DNA of 64,000 nucleotides from an uncultured Coriobacteriaceae bacterium (GTDB lineage: Bacteria > Actinomycetota > Coriobacteriia > Coriobacteriales > Atopobiaceae): assembly GCA_902795065.1 (NCBI GenBank), contig CADBJR010000002.1, positions 1 to 64,000 of the forward strand, in the 5' to 3' direction. Positions 7,825-16,942 of this stretch are shown piece after piece. A model generated the notes under the pieces. It was not told the DNA's origin and did no database searches. It saw nothing but the letters and a program-made list of their open reading frames with translations. The translations under genes and the position numbers were made by a program. Position 1 is the stretch's first letter; the number at the start of each line of letters is the position of its first letter.

Positions 7825-9120
7825 ATGAATCCAGGAACCATCGCGCCCATCCCCGTCCCACCGGTGGCGGACGGCATGGAGGAGTTCGGCTTCGCGCCCT
7901 GCACCGGCGGCATCTGCGCCGCAGCGGGAATCCGTGCGGCCGGTGTGCACGCCGGGTTCCGCAAGGATCCCGCACGCTCCGACCTCGCCCTCGTGGTCGC
8001 CGATGCGCCGTGCACCTGCGCTGCCACGTTCACGACCAACCGCTTCTGCGCCGCACCCGTGCAGGTCTCCCGCCCGCGTGCTGCAGCAGGCGTCGCCCAG
8101 GCGATCGTCCTCAACTCGGGCAATGCCAACGCTGCTACGGGCGATGAGGGCGTGAGGACCGCGCTCGCCTCGACCGAGATCGTCGCCTCCGTCCTCGGAT
8201 GCGATCCCGAGCAGGTGCTCGTGGCATCGACCGGCGTGATCGGCGTGCCGCTTCCGCTCGCCCCGTACGAGACCGGTGTCCCGATCGCCGTCTCCGCGCT
8301 CGCGAGCACGCCCGAGGCGGCCCATGCGGCTGCGTGCGCCGTCATGACCACCGATACCGTCTCCAAGGAGGTCTCGGTGGAAGGAACGGTTCCCACGGGC
8401 GCTGAGGGCGCTCCTGTGACCGTGCATGTGGGCGGTTTCGTCAAGGGCTCGGGCATGATCCAGCCCAACATGGCGACGATGCTCTGCGTGCTGTCCACCG
8501 ATGCCCCGCTCACCGCCGAAGCGGCCCATACCGCCCTGCTCGCTGCGGTCAAGACCACCTTCAACCACGTGACCGTGGACTCCGATACCTCCACCAACGA
8601 CTCCGCGTTCCTCCTGGCGACCGGAGCCGCGGGCGGTGAGGAGATCGGTCTCGGATCCGACGCGTTCCCCGCCATCGCCGCGGCCATCCACGGCGTCTGC
8701 GAGGCGCTCGCCCGCAAGATCGCCGCAGACGGCGAGGGTGCCACCAAGCTCGTGACCGTGGATGTCGTGGGCGCCGCGACGGTCGAGGACGCCGACACCG
8801 TCGCCTTCTCGATCGCGAACTCGCCGCTCACCAAGACCGCCATCTTCGGCCATGACGCCAACTGGGGCCGCATCGCGGCGGCTGCGGGCAAGTGCGGCGT
8901 TGCCTTCGACCAGTACGCCTGCGACATCGACCTCATGGGCGTGCCCGTGCTGCGCGCCGGGCTGCCCGTCCCCATGGACGAGGAGGACATGCTGCGCCGC
9001 TTCGAGCAGCCCGAGATCCCGATCGTGATCTCGCTCGGTGCCGGCACCGCATGCTCGCGCGTCTGGACCTGCGATCTCACGCACGAGTACGTGACCATCA
9101 ACGGCGACTACCGCACCTAG
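7825..9120 (+). CDS. argJ: Bifunctional glutamate N-acetyltransferase / ornithine acetyltransferase
   Basis: A 431-residue ArgJ. The self-cleavage site is visible as MIQPNMATMLCVLSTDA, in which the Thr of ATML (Thr218) becomes the N-terminal nucleophile of the beta chain. LNSGNANAATG and the C-terminal KTAIFGHDANWGRI are also conserved. ArgJ moves the acetyl group from N-acetylornithine to glutamate and so closes the cyclic arginine pathway. AAGGTG precedes the ATG. First gene of argJ-argB-argD; argC and argF/G/H are not in this window. Confidence 0.96.
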   Translation: MNPGTIAPIPVPPVADGMEEFGFAPCTGGICAAAGIRAAGVHAGFRKDPARSDLALVVADAPCTCAATFTTNRFCAAPVQVSRPRAAAGVAQAIVLNSGNANAATGDEGVRTALASTEIVASVLGCDPEQVLVASTGVIGVPLPLAPYETGVPIAVSALASTPEAAHAAACAVMTTDTVSKEVSVEGTVPTGAEGAPVTVHVGGFVKGSGMIQPNMATMLCVLSTDAPLTAEAAHTALLAAVKTTFNHVTVDSDTSTNDSAFLLATGAAGGEEIGLGSDAFPAIAAAIHGVCEALARKIAADGEGATKLVTVDVVGAATVEDADTVAFSIANSPLTKTAIFGHDANWGRIAAAAGKCGVAFDQYACDIDLMGVPVLRAGLPVPMDEEDMLRRFEQPEIPIVISLGAGTACSRVWTCDLTHEYVTINGDYRT

Positions 9121-9132
9121 GAGGGCGGACGC

Positions 9133-10011
9133 ATGGAGAAACGCACCGAGGAAGAGCTGGTGTATGCCACGGAGAAGGCGCAGGTCCTCATCGAGGCGCT
9201 GCCTTGGATCAACAAGATGAACGGCAAGACCTTCGTCGTGAAGTACGGCGGGGCCGCCATGGAGGATCGCGAGCTCTGCCGCGAGGTCATCAAGGACATC
9301 GTCCTCATGCACCGCATCGGCGTGCGCATCGTCCTCGTGCACGGTGGCGGCAAGGCCATCAACGCCCTCATGAAGCAGCTCGATATCCCCGTCCAGTTCA
9401 AGGACGGCCTGCGCGTGACCGATGAGGCCGCCATGAACGTCGTGCAGATGGCGCTCGTGGGAAACGTCAACCAGATGCTCGTCTCGCAGATCAACTCCTA
9501 TGGCGAGCTCGCCGTGGGCATCTCGGGCTCCGATGGCCGCACCTTCGAATGCACCGCGCAGGACCCCGCGCTCGGACGCGTGGGCAAGATCGACAAGGTC
9601 AACACCAAGCTCGTGTCCGAGGTCCTCGACGACGGCTACATCCCCGTGATCGCGAGCGTGGGCTGGGGCGAGGACGGCTCGTTCAACGTCAACGCCGACC
9701 TCGCGGCGAGCGAGATGGCCAAGGCGATGGGCGCAGACAAGCTCGTCTACCTCTCCGACGTCGACGGCCTGTTCCGCGACTTCAACGATAAGGACAGCCT
9801 CATCTCGCGCATGTACCTCGACGAGATGAAGGAGCTCATCGCATCGGGCGAGCTCGAGACAGGCATGATACCCAAGATGTCGTCTGCTGCAGATGCCCTC
9901 GAGCAGGGTGTCCGCCGCGTCCACTTCCTGAACGGCACCACCCCGCATTCGCTGCTGCTCGAGTTCCTCACCAACTCGGGCATCGGCACGATGTTCCTCA
10001 AGGAGGAGTAG
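9133..10011 (+). CDS. argB: Acetylglutamate kinase
   Basis: A 292-residue amino-acid kinase that phosphorylates N-acetylglutamate, the second arginine-synthesis step. Diagnostic stretches are FVVKYGGAAM (ATP site), VLVHGGGKAIN (acetylglutamate site), VGISGSDGRT, and the ADKLVYLSDVDGLF and GMIPKMSSA elements near the end. An N-terminal helix before the kinase core (ATEKAQVLIEALPWI) is of the kind found in arginine-inhibited hexameric enzymes, so feedback inhibition is likely. A good GGAGG ribosome site sits between argJ and argB. Confidence 0.96.
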   Translation: MEKRTEEELVYATEKAQVLIEALPWINKMNGKTFVVKYGGAAMEDRELCREVIKDIVLMHRIGVRIVLVHGGGKAINALMKQLDIPVQFKDGLRVTDEAAMNVVQMALVGNVNQMLVSQINSYGELAVGISGSDGRTFECTAQDPALGRVGKIDKVNTKLVSEVLDDGYIPVIASVGWGEDGSFNVNADLAASEMAKAMGADKLVYLSDVDGLFRDFNDKDSLISRMYLDEMKELIASGELETGMIPKMSSAADALEQGVRRVHFLNGTTPHSLLLEFLTNSGIGTMFLKEE

Positions 10012-10013
10012 CC

Positions 10014-11258
10014 ATGTCGTTCGAGAACGCAAAGGCCCTTGACGAAGCCTATATCATGCACACCTTCGGGCGCTATCCGGTCGAGTTCGTCTCCGGTGCA
10101 GGCGCCGTCCTGCTCGACGAGAACGGCAAGCAGTATATCGACTTCCTCGCCGGCATCGGCGTCGTGTCGCTCGGGCATCGCCACCCCGCCGTCCAGCAGG
10201 CGCTCTCCCGCCAGCTGCAGCGCCTCTGGCAGTCCAGCAACTACTTCTACGACGAGAACCGCGGCGAGCTCGCGAAGCTCCTCTCCGAGCTCCTCTCCAA
10301 GAAGACCGACGAGCTCGGGCACATCAACGGCTCGACCGGCTCGGTCTGGAAGTCGTTCTTCTCCAACTCCGGCGCAGAGTCGAACGAGGGCGCCTTCAAG
10401 GTCGCCCGCCGCTGGGGTGAGAAGCGCCTCGACGGCGCCTCGGGCATCATCACCGCACGCAAGAGCTTCCACGGCCGTACGCTCGCGACGCTCGCGGCGA
10501 CCGGCCAGGACGTGTTCCACAAGAGCTTCGGCCCGTTCCCGCCGGGATTCGCGTCCGTGCCGCTCAACGACATCGACGCGATGGTCGAGGCCGTCGAGCA
10601 TCCCACCGAGGAGACGGGCCCGGTCTGCGGCATCATGCTCGAATGCATCCAGGGCGAGGGCGGCGTCTGGCCCGCCGACCTCGACTACGTGCGCGATCTG
10701 CGCGCCCTCTGCGACGAGCATGGCATCGCCCTGATGGTCGACGAGGTCCAGACCGGCTTCTTCCGCACCGGGGCGCCCTTCTCGTTCCAGCTCGCGGGCA
10801 TCGAGCCCGACATCGTGAGCATGGCCAAGGGCATCGCCGACGGCTTCCCCATGGGCGCTGTCGCGGCACGCGGGGAGTTCGGCGATATGCTCGTTCCCGG
10901 CGACCACGGCTCGACCTTCGGTGGCAACGCGCTCGCCAGCGCGGCGGGCCGCGCTACGGTCGAGACGCTCATCTCCGAGGGCATCGGCTCCCACGTCTTC
11001 GCGGCGGGCTGCCATCTGGCGCGCAGGCTCGAGGCTCTTCCGCACGTCACCGAGGTGCGCGGACGCGGTCTTCTGCGCGGTGCCCAGCTCGACGTCCCCA
11101 TCGCGAACGAGCTCGTGGAGCAGGGCCTCGAGGCGGGTCTCATCCTCAACCACATCGGCGACTCGATCCTGCGCTTCCTGCCGCCGCTCGTGATCTCCTA
11201 CGAGCAGATCGACACGATGGCCGAGCGCCTCGGCGCCCTCATCGAGAAGCTCGCGTAG
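10014..11258 (+). CDS. argD: Acetylornithine aminotransferase
   Basis: A 414-residue class III PLP aminotransferase converting N-acetylglutamate semialdehyde to N-acetylornithine. Visible are SNSGAESNEGAFK (phosphate-binding loop), MVDEVQTGFFRTG (PLP-ring Asp), SMAKGIADGFPMGA with the Schiff-base lysine, and GSTFGGNALASAA. It starts two bases after argB, so the three genes form one transcript that ends at the hairpin at 11288. Some enzymes of this type also act on succinyl-diaminopimelate. Confidence 0.95.
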   Translation: MSFENAKALDEAYIMHTFGRYPVEFVSGAGAVLLDENGKQYIDFLAGIGVVSLGHRHPAVQQALSRQLQRLWQSSNYFYDENRGELAKLLSELLSKKTDELGHINGSTGSVWKSFFSNSGAESNEGAFKVARRWGEKRLDGASGIITARKSFHGRTLATLAATGQDVFHKSFGPFPPGFASVPLNDIDAMVEAVEHPTEETGPVCGIMLECIQGEGGVWPADLDYVRDLRALCDEHGIALMVDEVQTGFFRTGAPFSFQLAGIEPDIVSMAKGIADGFPMGAVAARGEFGDMLVPGDHGSTFGGNALASAAGRATVETLISEGIGSHVFAAGCHLARRLEALPHVTEVRGRGLLRGAQLDVPIANELVEQGLEAGLILNHIGDSILRFLPPLVISYEQIDTMAERLGALIEKLA

Positions 11259-11287
11259 CCGCCGCAGCACATTCGCCGAAAACGGGA

Positions 11288-11317
11288 ACGGCCCCGGAGG
11301 GGAACCTCCGGGGCCGT
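11288..11317. terminator. Bidirectional terminator between argD and the UMF1 permease
   Basis: Perfect 13-base-pair stem ACGGCCCCGGAGG / CCTCCGGGGCCGT with a GGAA loop, lying between two convergent genes. There is no long T tract on either side, but symmetry and position fit a shared terminator. Confidence 0.8.
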
Positions 11318-11339
11318 CTGCGTGCGATGGGGGATGGCG

Positions 11340-12632
11340 CTAGTCGATGTTGGCCGCTTCGCGGGAGGACGGCTGCTTGTCGGCGATCTTGAGGAAGAGG
11401 AAGCCCAGCGCGAAGAAGATGGCGAGCGATGCCACCGCGATGTTGATCGTGCCGCCCGCGAGCTTGACCCAGGCGATGACGGCGGAGCCGAGGAACGACG
11501 CGCCCTTCGAGAAGATGTCGTAGATGCCGAAGTACTCGCCGGAGTTCTCGGGCGGGATGATCTTGGAGAAGTAGCTTCTGGACAGCGACTGGATCGAACC
11601 CTGGAAGCAGCCCACGCCGAAGGCGAGGATGCCGAAGTCGATGAGGGTGTGCAGCGTGAGGGCATACAGGCACACGCAGAAATAGCCGAAGATGCAGATG
11701 AGGATCAGCGTGACGGTGTTGAGCTTGCGCGAGAGGCGCGCGAAGACGAGCGACCCGCCGAAGGCGACGACCTGCGTGGCGAGCAGGAAGACGACCTGGC
11801 CCACGGTGGGCAGCCCGAGGTCGGTGCCGATGTTGATGCAGTTGTCGATGATGGTGCCCACGCCGTCGATGTAGAGGAAGAAGGCGATGAGGAAGAAGAG
11901 GACCTTCTTGTCCTGCGTGGCGATCTTCTTGAGGGTCGCGCCGATCTTGGAGAAGACCTTGGCGATGACGCCGTGCTCGGCCTCGGTGTAGTTGACCTGC
12001 TTGTAGTTCTTGATCAGCGGCACGGTGACGGCGAACCACCACAGGCCGGTGACGGTGTAGCCGATGATCATGCCGACCTGCGGCGAGAACCACATGAGAT
12101 CCTCGGACAGGCCTCCGGAGAGGATGTAGGCGACCATGGCGACGATGAAGGGAATGCAGGATCCGATGTAGCCCCAGGCGTAGCCGTAGGAGGAGACCTC
12201 GTCCATGCGCTCCTCGACGGTGACGTCGTTGAGCATCGAGTCGTAGATGACGAGCGACATCTGGTAGAAGATCCTCGCGAACGCGTAGATCAGGATGAAG
12301 GCGACCCAGCTCATGGCGAAGCCGTTCAGGATGCACCCGATGACGCCGAGGGCGACCGTGGTGGTGAAGAAGATCTTCTTCTTGCCCTTGTGGTCGGCGA
12401 GCACGCCGGTGATCGGGCCGAGGACGGCGACGATGACCGTCACGACCGAGATGGCGATGGCGTAGTACGCGGTGGCCTGATCGCCCGTGATCTGGCCGGG
12501 GCCGGTGCCGATGGCGAGGTCCTTGAACCAGATGGGGATCAGCGAGCAGGCGAGCATCGTGAACGCGGAATTGCCCACGTCGTAGAGGATCCAGCTCTTC
12601 TCGGACGTGGTGAGTTTGCTCTTTTCAGCCAT
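11340..12632 (-). CDS. UMF1 (Atg22-like) family MFS permease
   Basis: A 430-residue membrane protein with about 12 helices. The opening SWILYDVGNSAFTMLACSLIPIWF and GPITGVLADHKGKKK are characteristic of the UMF1/Atg22 branch of the major facilitator superfamily, as is RSYFSKIIPPENSGEYFGIYDIFSKGASFLG near the C-terminus. Substrate is unknown; eukaryotic Atg22 exports amino acids from vacuoles, but bacterial members are uncharacterised. It is monocistronic. Confidence 0.88.
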   Translation of the reverse strand: MAEKSKLTTSEKSWILYDVGNSAFTMLACSLIPIWFKDLAIGTGPGQITGDQATAYYAIAISVVTVIVAVLGPITGVLADHKGKKKIFFTTTVALGVIGCILNGFAMSWVAFILIYAFARIFYQMSLVIYDSMLNDVTVEERMDEVSSYGYAWGYIGSCIPFIVAMVAYILSGGLSEDLMWFSPQVGMIIGYTVTGLWWFAVTVPLIKNYKQVNYTEAEHGVIAKVFSKIGATLKKIATQDKKVLFFLIAFFLYIDGVGTIIDNCINIGTDLGLPTVGQVVFLLATQVVAFGGSLVFARLSRKLNTVTLILICIFGYFCVCLYALTLHTLIDFGILAFGVGCFQGSIQSLSRSYFSKIIPPENSGEYFGIYDIFSKGASFLGSAVIAWVKLAGGTINIAVASLAIFFALGFLFLKIADKQPSSREAANID

Positions 12633-12791
12633 GGGTGCTCCTTCTGAGGTGGATACGCTTCGTCAATTGTAGGTTGTCCCCGCGAAGATGCGGCGCTTAC
12701 CGCGGCGAATGGCACATGTGGGAGACCATCGGCGCTGTTGGCGGGGATGCGACCTATAATCATTTCAACGGTTTCGGGAGAAGGAGGAGCC

Positions 12792-13736
12792 ATGCCGTCT
12801 GTTCTCACCCACGATTTCTTCGGACGCGACGTCTACGGCGCGGTCGGAACTGAGCTGGGGTTCACGACCACCGACGAGATGGACGCCTTCCTGCTGGGCA
12901 ACCAGGGACCCGATCCGCTGTTCTACCTCGTCCTCAACCCTCTGTTCGACAAGAGCTCGCACGTGGGTACGCTCATGCACGACGAGAAGCCCTCCGAGCT
13001 TCTGCTCGCCATGCGCACGGCCATCGAGGGCCTCGACGGCGATGAGCGGCGCATCTGCCGCGCCTATGCCGCGGGCTTCCTCTGCCATTATCTGCTCGAC
13101 CGCACGACCCACCCCTTCATCTTCGCCCAGCAGAACGCCATCTGCGCGTCATCCGCCTCAGGGCTGGGGGAGGAGCTCGGCGGCACCGTCCACGCCAACA
13201 TCGAGCGCGAGATCGACGAGATGATGCTTTTCCGCAAGCGCTCATGCACGGTTGCGGAGTACAAGCCCTACGTCGAGGTCCTGCGCGGGAGCGACGACGT
13301 GCTCCACGCCATAGACCTTCTCTACGAGCGCGCCATCTCCGCAGCCTACTGCATCGAGATCGCCCCGAACACCTTCTCCATGGCGGTCCACCTGTTCCGC
13401 CTCGGCAACCGCCTGTTCTACTCGCCCAAGGGCGGCAAGCGCGCCCTCATCGGCGGTATCGAGCGCATGGTCAAGCGCGTCCCCGTCTCGTTCTATTGCG
13501 GCATGAGCCACCGTGCCGTGCCCGCGAGCGTCACGCGCCTCGATAACCACGAGCATAGGGAATGGAAGCATCCGTATCTGCCGCTCAAGAGCTCCGACAG
13601 CTTCCTCGACCTCTACGACCGGGCGCAGGACTCGGTGATCGAGGCGGAGCGCTGCTTCCTCGAGGGGCCGTTCATGCCCGTCGACGCGCGCACGCTGACG
13701 GGCGGCATCAACTTCTCGGGCGAGCCCGTGGAATAG
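12792..13736 (+). CDS. Zinc-dependent phospholipase C-like protein
   Basis: A 314-residue protein of the Zn_dep_PLPC type. Histidines typical of the fold are spaced along the first half: LTHDFFGRDVYG, LGNQGPDPLFY, SSHVGTLMHDEK, and FLCHYLLDRTTHPFI. There is no signal peptide, so despite the family name it is predicted to be cytoplasmic. The start follows AAGGAGGAG and a TATAAT box lies at 12755-12760. The true substrate is unknown, and members of this group in gut anaerobes are usually left as uncharacterised hydrolases. Confidence 0.8.
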   Translation: MPSVLTHDFFGRDVYGAVGTELGFTTTDEMDAFLLGNQGPDPLFYLVLNPLFDKSSHVGTLMHDEKPSELLLAMRTAIEGLDGDERRICRAYAAGFLCHYLLDRTTHPFIFAQQNAICASSASGLGEELGGTVHANIEREIDEMMLFRKRSCTVAEYKPYVEVLRGSDDVLHAIDLLYERAISAAYCIEIAPNTFSMAVHLFRLGNRLFYSPKGGKRALIGGIERMVKRVPVSFYCGMSHRAVPASVTRLDNHEHREWKHPYLPLKSSDSFLDLYDRAQDSVIEAERCFLEGPFMPVDARTLTGGINFSGEPVE

Positions 13737-13864
13737 CGCCATAGCTGCGCCTGCACGCCATCGTTGGATTGTTCGTTATCTAGAAATCGGCATCCGCGGA
13801 CGGCGCCGTGCGGGAAGTGTGTCACGCTAGCACGCAGATACTGTCGTCGAGCATGGGGGAGAGC

Positions 13865-15598
13865 ATGGCATTCGATCTTCTGGAGAGCGTCACGGGTCCG
13901 CGCGACCTGGATGCGCTCTCGTTCGACGAGCTCGACGAGCTCGCCTCGGAGTGCCGCGCCGCCATCGTCAAGCGCGTGCGCGCCACCGGCGGCCACTTCG
14001 GGTCGAACCTCGGCGTCGTCGAGGCCACGATCGCCCTGCACCGCGTCTTCGACTCTCCGCGCGACCGCATCATCTTCGACACCTCCCACCAGTGCTACAC
14101 CCACAAGATGCTCACCGGCCGCGCCTACGGCTTCATCGACGATGCGCGCATGGGCGAGATATCCGGATTCACGAATCCCGAGGAATCCGAGCATGACTGG
14201 TTCCGCTGCGGCCACACCTCCACCTCCATCAGCCTGGCATGCGGCTTCGCTAAGGCGCGCGACATCCTGGGGCAGGACCACAACGTGGTCGCCTTCATCG
14301 GCGACGGCTGCCTCTCGGGCGGGGAGGCCTTCGAGGGCCTCGACAACGCGGCGACCTTCTCGTCGAACCTCATCATCGTCGTGAACGACAATGAGATGTC
14401 GATCGCCGAGGACCAGGGCGGCATCTACGGCGACTTCGCCGAGCTCCGCGCATCCGGCGGGACCGCTGCGCGCAACTTCTTCTCGACCTTCGGCTTCGAC
14501 TACCGCTACGTCGAGGAGGGCAACTCCATCCCCGCGCTCATCGCGGCGTTCGAGGAGGTCAAGGACATCGACCATCCCGTCGTGGTGCACATCCACACCA
14601 CCAAGGGCAAGGGCGACGAGTGGGCCGAGCAGAACAAGGAGGCGGCGCACTCGGTCAAGGCGGATGGAGGCTCCACACCCGCGGAGAGCTACACCGGCAT
14701 CATCCGCGCGCGCATGCTCGAGAAGATGGCGGCCGACCCCGAGATCGTCGTCATCAACGCCGGCACGCCCGGAGGCTCCGGCATCACCGCCGAATTCCGT
14801 GCGATCGCGGGGGACCGCTATGTTGACGTGGGCATCTGCGAGCAGCATGCGGTGACCTTCTCGGCCGCCCTCGCACGCGGCGGCGTCAAACCCGTCTACT
14901 TCGTGGCGAGCACCTTCCTCCAGCGCGCATACGACCAGATCGTCCAGGATCTCGCGCTCAACCAGAGCCCGGCGACGGTCCTCGTGTTCCAGGCAGGGTT
15001 CTCGTCGATCGACGCCACCCACCTCGGCGTGTTCGACCTCGCCTATACGGGCAACGTCCCCGGCCTCACCTGCCTTGCGCCCACGACCGCCGAACAGCTC
15101 CTCGCCATGCTCGACTGGTCGCTCGACGTCGCCGACAAGCCCGTGGTCATCCGCGTCCCCGACAGGGTCGTCCATGGGCCGCGGGTCGCCTTCGATGCGT
15201 CCGATATCGCGAGGTTCGTCATCGAGCACGAGGGATCCGACGTCGCGCTCGTGGCGCTCGGACCCACGGTCAAGCTCGCGGACGCCGTTGCGGACGAGCT
15301 TTCCGCCCACCACGGCATCGATCCCACCATCATCTCCGCCACGACCTACTCGGCGCTCGACCGTCCGCTGCTGTTCTCGCTCGAGAAGGGCCATCGCCTC
15401 GTCGTGACGCTCGAGAACGGTGTCCTGTACGGCGGTTTCGGCGAGAAGGTCGCCCGCGTCCTCGGGCCCTCGCCGCTGCGCGTGGTCTGCTTCGGCGGCA
15501 CCAAGGAGTTCGTCGACCGCGTGAGCACCGAGGAGCTGCAGCAGCGCTACCATCTCGAGCCCGCAGCCCTCGCGGCAGATATCGCCGCGACCCTCTGA
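13865..15598 (+). CDS. 1-deoxy-D-xylulose-5-phosphate synthase-like thiamine-diphosphate enzyme
   Basis: A 577-residue transketolase-superfamily protein with the DXS domain order. The TPP/Mg site reads GDGCLSGGEAFEGLDNAA, the substrate-side histidine lies in DTSHQCYTHKMLTGR, and the catalytic Glu of the Pyr domain is in YVDVGICEQHAVTF near residue 325. It is shorter than typical DXS (about 620-640) and the motifs differ (DTSHQCYTHK rather than the usual GHQAYPHK). It may be the isoprenoid DXS or a DXS-like paralogue. GGGGGAG precedes the chosen ATG. The metallophosphatase follows after six bases. Confidence 0.75.
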   Translation: MAFDLLESVTGPRDLDALSFDELDELASECRAAIVKRVRATGGHFGSNLGVVEATIALHRVFDSPRDRIIFDTSHQCYTHKMLTGRAYGFIDDARMGEISGFTNPEESEHDWFRCGHTSTSISLACGFAKARDILGQDHNVVAFIGDGCLSGGEAFEGLDNAATFSSNLIIVVNDNEMSIAEDQGGIYGDFAELRASGGTAARNFFSTFGFDYRYVEEGNSIPALIAAFEEVKDIDHPVVVHIHTTKGKGDEWAEQNKEAAHSVKADGGSTPAESYTGIIRARMLEKMAADPEIVVINAGTPGGSGITAEFRAIAGDRYVDVGICEQHAVTFSAALARGGVKPVYFVASTFLQRAYDQIVQDLALNQSPATVLVFQAGFSSIDATHLGVFDLAYTGNVPGLTCLAPTTAEQLLAMLDWSLDVADKPVVIRVPDRVVHGPRVAFDASDIARFVIEHEGSDVALVALGPTVKLADAVADELSAHHGIDPTIISATTYSALDRPLLFSLEKGHRLVVTLENGVLYGGFGEKVARVLGPSPLRVVCFGGTKEFVDRVSTEELQQRYHLEPAALAADIAATL

Positions 15599-15604
15599 TC
15601 GTCT

Positions 15605-16402
15605 ATGGCGACCTACGTCTTCTCCGATGTGCACGGCCATGCGGAGCCCTTGCGGCGCCTGCTGAACCGCATCGCGCCGTCCGACGACGACCGCTTCTTC
15701 TGCCTCGGCGATATGGTCGACCGCGGTCCCGCACCGCTCGATGTCGTCGAGCTCGTGCGGACGCTGCCCAACGTCACGGCCCTCATGGGCAATCATGAGG
15801 ACCTCATGCTCGGGTGGATCCACGACCAGTCGAACTACATGAGCCTCGCCGATTGGACGCTCAACGGCGGCAACGTGACGCGTGTGGGACTCATGCGCCT
15901 CACCCCGTGGGCGCGCATCTCGCTCGTCGAGTGGTTCGACAGCCTGCCCGCCTACGCCGTCTGCACCGTACGCGACCGCATCTACGTGCTCGTCCACGCC
16001 GGCATCCTTCCGTATACCGGAGAGCCGCGAGCCTGGGACGAGGACGTTCTGCGCGACCTGCTCGACGGAATGGACCGGCAGGATCTCATGTGGATCCGCG
16101 AGCTGTTCTGGGAGGCCCCGACCGGCCTCATGGATGGTGCGGGCGCCGGCCCCATCGTCATCGCGGGCCATACGCCCACGCGCTACCTCATGCACATGGA
16201 CGCCGTATGCGACCGTCCCGTCCTCGACGACGACGGCATCTGCCAGAGCGTCCGCGTGGGCGGCCCGGATTCGTGCGGCGGCATGTGGGACAAATGGAAC
16301 GTCGATTCCGGATGCGCCGGCGGCGCCGCCTTCGGCAAGGTCACCATCATCCGCCTCGACGATGGCGCCGAGCTTACCGAACCCATCGCGCCGGGGGAGT
16401 AG
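15605..16402 (+). CDS. PPP-type serine/threonine metallophosphatase
   Basis: A 265-residue calcineurin-like phosphatase. All metal-ligand blocks are present: SDVHGH, GDMVDRGPAP, LMGNHEDL, VLVHAG and IAGHTPT. This arrangement matches the bacterial PPP phosphatases (PrpA/ApaH-like), which act on phosphoproteins or dinucleoside polyphosphates. It is predicted cytosolic. It is tightly linked to the DXS-like gene upstream and the glycosylase downstream, suggesting one transcript. Confidence 0.88.
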   Translation: MATYVFSDVHGHAEPLRRLLNRIAPSDDDRFFCLGDMVDRGPAPLDVVELVRTLPNVTALMGNHEDLMLGWIHDQSNYMSLADWTLNGGNVTRVGLMRLTPWARISLVEWFDSLPAYAVCTVRDRIYVLVHAGILPYTGEPRAWDEDVLRDLLDGMDRQDLMWIRELFWEAPTGLMDGAGAGPIVIAGHTPTRYLMHMDAVCDRPVLDDDGICQSVRVGGPDSCGGMWDKWNVDSGCAGGAAFGKVTIIRLDDGAELTEPIAPGE

Positions 16403-16403
16403 C

Positions 16404-16910
16404 ATGGCCGAGCGCGTCCATGTGACCCATCCCTTCGGACCGCTCTTCGATGAGCGCTCGCGGGTCCTCATCCTCGGCAGCTTCCCCAGTCCCAAATCGC
16501 GCGAACAGGCTTTCTTCTACGGCCATCCGCAGAACCGGTTCTGGCGGGTCATCGCCGCCGTGCTCGACCGTCCGGTCCCGATGACCGTCGACGAGAAGCG
16601 CGCCTTCTGCGCCGAGGCGGGTATCGCGCTCTGGGACGTCCTCGCCGAGGTGGACATCGAGGGCGCCTCGGATGCCTCCATCAGGAATCCCCGCGCGAAC
16701 GACCTCGCGCCCATCCTTGCCTCCGCACCTATCGAGCGGATCTTCTGCACGGGCGCCACGGCGGGGCGCTATTACCACCGCCTTATCGAACCCGAGCTCG
16801 GGATCCCCGCCACCGTCCTACCGTCCACGAGCCCCGCGAACGCCGCGATGACCTTTGAGCGACTCGTCGGCGCCTATGCTCCCATTGCGGAGGTTCTTCT
16901 GCGAAAATAG
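16404..16910 (+). CDS. DNA-deoxyinosine (hypoxanthine) glycosylase, uracil-DNA glycosylase superfamily
   Basis: A 168-residue protein with the family-6 UDG/HDG pattern: LILGSFPSPKSREQAFFYGHPQNRFWRVI at the start (motif 1 with the Asn-rich active-site loop PQNRFW), GIALWDVL in the middle, and the second motif LPSTSPANAAMTF. Such enzymes excise hypoxanthine produced by adenine deamination. It starts one base after the phosphatase stop, and the phosphatase coding end carries its ribosome site (GGGGGAG). Confidence 0.88.
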   Translation: MAERVHVTHPFGPLFDERSRVLILGSFPSPKSREQAFFYGHPQNRFWRVIAAVLDRPVPMTVDEKRAFCAEAGIALWDVLAEVDIEGASDASIRNPRANDLAPILASAPIERIFCTGATAGRYYHRLIEPELGIPATVLPSTSPANAAMTFERLVGAYAPIAEVLLRK

Positions 16911-16942
16911 ATTGAATGGCAAGCAGATGAAACGGAGCGGCC

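Noticed and set aside
7498-10032. 844-codon minus-strand frame opposite argJ and argB
   Set aside because: Same shadow pattern; argJ and argB are unambiguous on the plus strand.
13613-16495. 960-codon minus-strand frame opposite the DXS-like gene
   Set aside because: Composition is that of an antisense shadow and no motif is recognisable; the plus strand has three family-level matches.
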